From Candidatus Harrisonbacteria bacterium RIFCSPHIGHO2_02_FULL_42_16 (GTDB lineage: Bacteria > Patescibacteriota > Minisyncoccia > UBA6257 > 02-FULL-45-10c): a stretch of DNA of 51,899 bases. The stretch lies in contig MHJG01000020.1 in NCBI GenBank assembly GCA_001818695.1, positions 1 to 51,899 of the forward strand. The letters run 5' to 3'. The notes under the pieces were generated by a model. That model was given only the letters and a program-made list of their open reading frames with translations, searched no databases and was not told where the DNA came from. Position numbers and translations under genes: made by a program. Positions 48,521 to 51,899 of the stretch are shown here, one piece after another; the stretch's first letter is position 1, and each line of letters begins with the position of its first letter.

Positions 48521-49036
48521 ATGGATTCCGCAAGGAGAAACAAACTGATTGTCCGCTGGTCGCTTCTGACTGCCGGGCTGATCGCGCTCTTTTGGGCCAG
48601 CTGGTATCTGGTGAACGGTTCAGTGCCGGTGGTGACGTCCATCAAGATGACTCCCAAGTGGACCGTGGCCTTGCCTTTTGGCATATCCCACTGGTGGGAT
48701 GTGCTGATGGGGCCGATCTGGTCTACCATCCTGATTCTGTTCTTTACCAACGAGCAAATCAGAAGGAATGAAGATCTGGCCTTTGGACTGGTCTTTGGAC
48801 TGGTCTATGGACTGGTGGTCTTTGAACTGGCCTATGGACTGGTGGTCTATGGACTGGTCTATGGACTGGTGGTCTGTGGACTGGTGGTCTGTGGACTGGC
48901 CTATGTACTGGCCTTTGGACTGGTGGTCTATGGACTGGTCTATGTACTGGTCTATGAACTGGTAAAGCTGATCCAAATCTTGGCCTTAAAGAACTTTTGG
49001 ACCAAGATCAGCGATTGGCTTCTTGCCAGAAACTAA
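48521..49036 (+). CDS. Membrane protein with GLVYGLV-type repeats
   Basis: 171 residues: an N-terminal membrane helix (~15-33), a segment (VTSIKMTPKWTVALPFGISHWWDVLMGP) leading to a second helix, then residues ~87-150 built from GLVYGLV/GLVVCGL repeats, all hydrophobic, and a short amphipathic C-terminus. The repeat is encoded by a minisatellite (48770-48965). ATG has GAGGTGA upstream; the promoter matches the consensus exactly. Function unknown. Confidence 0.7.
   Translation: MDSARRNKLIVRWSLLTAGLIALFWASWYLVNGSVPVVTSIKMTPKWTVALPFGISHWWDVLMGPIWSTILILFFTNEQIRRNEDLAFGLVFGLVYGLVVFELAYGLVVYGLVYGLVVCGLVVCGLAYVLAFGLVVYGLVYVLVYELVKLIQILALKNFWTKISDWLLARN
48770..48965. repeat. Minisatellite of GGACTGGTCTAT-type units inside a membrane gene
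   Basis: Units of 9, 12 and 15 bases built on TGGACTGGTCTATGGACTGG repeat across ~195 bases, always in multiples of three, which keeps the frame open in several frames. Confidence 0.88.
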
Positions 49037-49070
49037 GCCGAAAATTCGGACTAAATCCGAAGTCGCAATG

Positions 49071-49104
49071 CGACTCGCAAGATTTTTTTGCGGGTCGTTT
49101 TTTT
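49071..49104 (+). terminator. Terminator after the repeat protein
   Basis: GACTCGCAA and TTGCGGGTC pair (one G-T pair) and are followed by GTTTTTTTG. Confidence 0.75.
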
Positions 49105-49142
49105 GTTTATTTTTGATATTAAATTAAAATATAATTCCCGCC

Positions 49143-49180
49143 CATCTTCATCTCTATCTCTATCTATATCTATATCTTAA
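49143..49180. repeat. ATCTCT/ATCTAT hexamer tract
   Basis: A ~35-base simple repeat in the 49105-49242 spacer; no gene seen there. Confidence 0.75.
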
Positions 49181-49242
49181 CGAGCGAAACATTTTTGTCT
49201 ATTCCGAAGCGGTGTTTGAAAGAAATAAAAATCGAGCATAAT

Positions 49243-49280
49243 TTGACATTTTTATAGCTTTGTTATATACTGTATACAGT
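49243..49280 (+). promoter_or_regulatory. Promoter of the large NUDIX gene with palindromic operator
   Basis: TTGACA (49243-49248) and TATACT (49266-49271), 17 bases apart. The perfect palindrome ACTGTATACAGT (49269-49280) overlaps the -10. Confidence 0.7.
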
Positions 49281-49328
49281 TAAGGAGTTCCTGAATTGAC
49301 AACATTATACGAGAGGAGGCGGATAGAA

Positions 49329-50681
49329 ATGACAAAATCGGGGAAGTTTGACGATAAGGATTATCTTCAGCATCTTGGTTTGGGTTCGGAGGGCGGCCAG
49401 TCATTGAAACAGCCGACAGATTCATTCGGGTGGCAAGATGACGGCTCTGCTCCGAGCGGCGATCAGACAGTATGTTCAGTATGTCTTTCCGACGAAGTAT
49501 TGATTCGCGCAACAATTCGGTATCCCGATAATCTCTTTTTACGGGAATATGCCAAGAGAATTGGGGAATTATATAAACCTTTCCAGCAAGAAGAATTCCC
49601 GACTCAATCGGATTTTCAGATATTTAATGATTTTTTCGCCGGAAAATCTGTTCAGTTGAAAGAACTTCAGCCCTTGCTTTTGGGGATTTCGTCAGAGTTG
49701 CAGAATGACAACGGCAAAGAATTAAACGGACTGAGTTTTTCTCCGATGTTTCGTTTTAAGACCGACGGCCGGGGCGGTATTTATAAAAAAGACGGAATAA
49801 AGCAAAAGAAAGGTTCTTTTGCGGCTGTTTTAGTCAATGAGTACCTGCAATTCACCAAAATCCCTTTTGTTTTGAGATTGAATCGGGGCTGGCAAAAAAA
49901 TCCCATTGGAGCGTGCAAAAAAAAAGAACATAGGACGGAGTTAAGGAATTTTCGCTTTGACGGAAGGCCGATACCTTTGTTGACTTACGAAGACGCCCAA
50001 AAAAAATTGCGAGATTTTCGGAATAAAAAGAAAATTGAGTATGTGGAAAAATGGGTTGTCGGAGATGAGCTCAAAAAAATGCTTTCCGGGAAACCCGACC
50101 CGGCCTCTGACCACACGGTAAGGGGGATTATTTTTAGAGTGACATCAACCGCTCTTGAAAAAGGCGTTATGAAGAAATACGGCGAATTGCTTTTGGTTAC
50201 CGAACGCGGTGATCAAAGGCCAAACGGAAAGCCGCCCGCTATTGGTTTTCCCGGAGGAATGGTGGACAGTAATGAGACCTTTTTTGATGCTTTGGTTCGC
50301 GAATCTCAAAATGAGGCCCAGATCAGAGAAGTGCAAGGGGTGGTGGCTTTGATGGCGGAAGTTACCAGTGTTTTGCCCGGTAAGCCAAAGCCGTGCGTTA
50401 CTCATTGGTTTTGGATTGAAGTTGATTCAGAAGCCGGGATGTCTCGAAAGCTTGTTGAGTCGGATGAAATTTATAGGGTGGATTGGTTTCCACTATCCTC
50501 TCTTGCCGGATTTTCCATTCAGAATGCGAATCGTCCGGTAATGGACCCTCGGGTAGTATTTGAAAAGAAGCTTATGTATTTTAGCCATGCCAGAACCGGC
50601 GCGAAATTATTGAGTACGGCCTCCAGAAGGGATTATTTAACCCTGCCGGACAATTGGCCGGTATTTGAAAGCAAGACATAA
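49329..50681 (+). CDS. NUDIX-domain protein with long N-terminal extension
   Basis: 450 residues. The last ~190 are NUDIX-like (VRGIIFRVTSTALEKGVMKKYGELLLVTERG, then PAIGFPGGMVDSNETFFDAL followed by VRESQNEAQI). The box keeps the G-x5-E and R-E parts but the REUXEE end reads RESQNE, so metal binding may be weakened. The first ~250 residues belong to no family I recognise and contain an early CSVC pair. The ATG at 49329 has GAGGAGGCGGATAG upstream. A promoter with a palindrome controls it. Confidence 0.7.
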   Translation: MTKSGKFDDKDYLQHLGLGSEGGQSLKQPTDSFGWQDDGSAPSGDQTVCSVCLSDEVLIRATIRYPDNLFLREYAKRIGELYKPFQQEEFPTQSDFQIFNDFFAGKSVQLKELQPLLLGISSELQNDNGKELNGLSFSPMFRFKTDGRGGIYKKDGIKQKKGSFAAVLVNEYLQFTKIPFVLRLNRGWQKNPIGACKKKEHRTELRNFRFDGRPIPLLTYEDAQKKLRDFRNKKKIEYVEKWVVGDELKKMLSGKPDPASDHTVRGIIFRVTSTALEKGVMKKYGELLLVTERGDQRPNGKPPAIGFPGGMVDSNETFFDALVRESQNEAQIREVQGVVALMAEVTSVLPGKPKPCVTHWFWIEVDSEAGMSRKLVESDEIYRVDWFPLSSLAGFSIQNANRPVMDPRVVFEKKLMYFSHARTGAKLLSTASRRDYLTLPDNWPVFESKT

Positions 50682-50704
50682 AATCGCCCGCGTTAATTTT
50701 TATA

Positions 50705-50738
50705 AAAAGCTCCGTGCGTTTCCCGGAGCTTTTCTTTT
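50705..50738 (+). terminator. Terminator after the large NUDIX gene
   Basis: AAAGCTCCG/CGGAGCTTT with a loop of about 9 bases, followed by TTCTTTTTG. Confidence 0.85.
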
Positions 50739-50765
50739 TGATTAATTTAAAGTATAATTTTGAAA

Positions 50766-51158
50766 ATGGATTATAAAAATCACGCCGTCGCGGCGCTAGT
50801 GGAAGCCCCCGAAGGAATTCCTTTGATTAGGGACCCTAAAAAACCCAGCCCTTCTTATTGGAAATTGGCCGGAGGAAGAAGCGAGGGTGAAGAGACGGCG
50901 GAAATGGCTGCTCAAAGGGAAATACGGGAAGAATTGGGAATTTTTATTCAGCCGGAAGATTTAAAGATTATTTATTCCGAAGACAGAGTAAGCCATATTT
51001 TTACTCTTTTTAGGATAAAAGTTAAATCGCTTGCCGGCATTAAAGGTATCGGTAACGAGGGAGAAGAAATAAAGATTTTTTCTTTAAAACAATTGAAAAA
51101 TCTCCCTGATTTTTTTCCTAATCACCGCAGAATTCTTATTAATTTGGGGTTAATATAG
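50766..51158 (+). CDS. Small NUDIX hydrolase
   Basis: 130 residues with a full Nudix box (GGRSEGEETAEMAAQREIRE followed by ELGI). The N-terminus NHAVAALVEAPEGIPLIRDP and WKLAGGR fit MutT/ADP-ribose-type enzymes, substrate unknown. The ATG at 50766 lies seven bases after TATAAT, a leaderless start. Confidence 0.85.
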   Translation: MDYKNHAVAALVEAPEGIPLIRDPKKPSPSYWKLAGGRSEGEETAEMAAQREIREELGIFIQPEDLKIIYSEDRVSHIFTLFRIKVKSLAGIKGIGNEGEEIKIFSLKQLKNLPDFFPNHRRILINLGLI

Positions 51159-51161
51159 TTT

Positions 51162-51190
51162 TTGACTATTTAGATAATTTTTATTATTAT
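51162..51190 (+). promoter_or_regulatory. ftsH promoter
   Basis: TTGACT (51162-51167) and TATTAT (51185-51190), 17 bases apart, about 19 bases upstream of the ATG. Confidence 0.6.
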
Positions 51191-51209
51191 ATATTATATA
51201 GAAAATAAT

Positions 51210-51899
51210 ATGGCGCTTTATAAAAATATTCTTTGGGCTACCGTTACTCTGCTTTTAACGGCGGCGGTTTTTTCAATATTATTTCAAACCGGAAAAGCGC
51301 CGGCGGAATTGACTGTCAGCGAGCTGGCGGGGCGGATAAATAAAGGAGAGGTGGAAAAAGTCATCGTGAGAGGCAACGCTCTTTATATTGATTTAAAAGG
51401 CGGCGAGAAAGCAGTTTCTAAAAAAGAAACGGAATCGGGATTGAGCCAGACCTTGAATAATTATGGCGTGAGCGCCAAATCGTTGCAGTCGGTGGTGGTG
51501 GATGTTCAAGACGAATCCGGCTGGCGTTTTTGGATGGGATTATTATTGCCGACGCTTTTGCCGCTTTTAATAATCGGCGCGATGTTCTGGTTTATTTTCC
51601 GCCAGGCAAAATCCGGCGCCAATCAGGCGTTCAGTTTCGGCCGTTCCAATCTGCGGCTGTTCAGTTCGCCCAAGGACAAATTTTCTTTTAAAGATGTGGC
51701 CGGCCTTAAAGAGCCGAAAGAAGAATTGAAAGAAGTGGTGGATTTTTTGAAGAACCCGAAAAAATTTCTGCAGATGGGAGCGCGGATTCCCAGAGGCGTT
51801 CTTTTAATGGGGGCGCCCGGCACCGGAAAGACCTTGCTGGCCAGAGCCGTAGCCGGAGAAGCGAACGTGCCATTTTTTCATATTTCCGCTTCGGAATTC
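51210..51899 (+). CDS. ftsH: ATP-dependent zinc metalloprotease FtsH, N-terminal part
   Basis: Membrane AAA protease that degrades misfolded membrane proteins. The 230 visible codons run off the right edge. They include the first membrane helix ([19 protein letters not shown]), a short periplasmic-type domain ([24 protein letters not shown]), the second helix ([21 protein letters not shown]), [11 protein letters not shown], the linker [22 protein letters not shown], and Walker A GAPGTGKT with RGVLLM before it. HExxH and the rest lie outside the window. Confidence 0.95.
   Translation, partial: MALYKNILWATVTLLLTAAVFSILFQTGKAPAELTVSELAGRINKGEVEKVIVRGNALYIDLKGGEKAVSKKETESGLSQTLNNYGVSAKSLQSVVVDVQDESGWRFWMGLLLPTLLPLLIIGAMFWFIFRQAKSGANQAFSFGRSNLRLFSSPKDKFSFKDVAGLKEPKEELKEVVDFLKNPKKFLQMGARIPRGVLLMGAPGTGKTLLARAVAGEANVPFFHISASEF

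Noticed and set aside
48620-48976. Open frames rich in DHQS/DQSK repeats (minus) and WSMDW repeats (plus) over the minisatellite
   Set aside because: They are by-products of a repeat with units in multiples of three; the frame with membrane helices, RBS and promoter is the real gene.

Overview
The gene content suggests a small-genome bacterium of the Candidate Phyla Radiation (Patescibacteria, most like Parcubacteria). This is an inference from the mix of single-copy housekeeping genes (ftsK, recA, yvcK, cca, tyrS, clpP, tig, nusA, gyrA, ftsH), VirB2-like T4SS pilins, many short orphan proteins, several mRNAs with almost no leader, and mostly tRNA genes without an encoded CCA. No rRNA and no CRISPR array was seen. 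The sequence is moderately AT-rich, with a clearly more AT-rich island at about 18.3-21.8 kb.

Layout. 1-5.5 kb: a 178-bp segmental duplication flanking a RelE/Phd toxin-antitoxin pair and a lipoprotein; an EamA-like transporter; a phosphohexomutase split into two genes with a PP2C-like phosphatase between them. 5.5-12.3 kb: ftsK, a RodZ-like protein, recA, yvcK, a DUF456 protein and small orphans. 12.3-17.1 kb: a possible caspase-like protein, five tRNAs (His, Phe, Arg, Pro, Pro), sppA, and a 1.83-kb element inserted at the 3' end of tRNA-Phe. That element carries HAD, NUDIX and XRE genes between 123-bp inverted repeats, with no recognisable recombinase. 17.1-21.8 kb: a MITE-like repeat, a CDP-alcohol phosphatidyltransferase, then a minus-strand restriction-modification-like island (acidic protein, unknown protein, PD-(D/E)XK-like protein, truncated HNH nuclease, DNA methyltransferase, DUF3800) with 50-bp direct repeats around the methyltransferase/HNH part.

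22-31 kb: cca, a short orphan, then tig-clpP-tyrS and nusA-hppA-coiled-coil gene blocks. 31-37.8 kb: HAD phosphatase, a large Ig-like surface protein, an HExxH protein, a secreted beta-rich protein, yraN interrupted by a 46-bp palindrome, and a 0.5-kb gene-free stretch with a repeated motif resembling half of a parS site. 37.8-47 kb: tRNA-Gly, an IscA fusion, tRNA-Leu, an SPFH protein, and a minus-strand block running MBL-like protein, membrane protein, gyrA, solute-binding protein and three T4SS pilins. 47-51.9 kb: an S1-domain protein, another MITE-like element, a membrane protein with a GLVYGLV repeat, two NUDIX proteins and the 5' part of ftsH.

Three themes recur. Near-identical promoter segments are reused in front of unrelated orphan genes. 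Small palindromes and 7-bp tandem repeats sit inside essential genes with the reading frame kept. Compact non-autonomous elements (the tRNA-Phe element and MITE-like repeats) are common. The tRNA-Phe element and the promoter family are the best candidates for undescribed systems.
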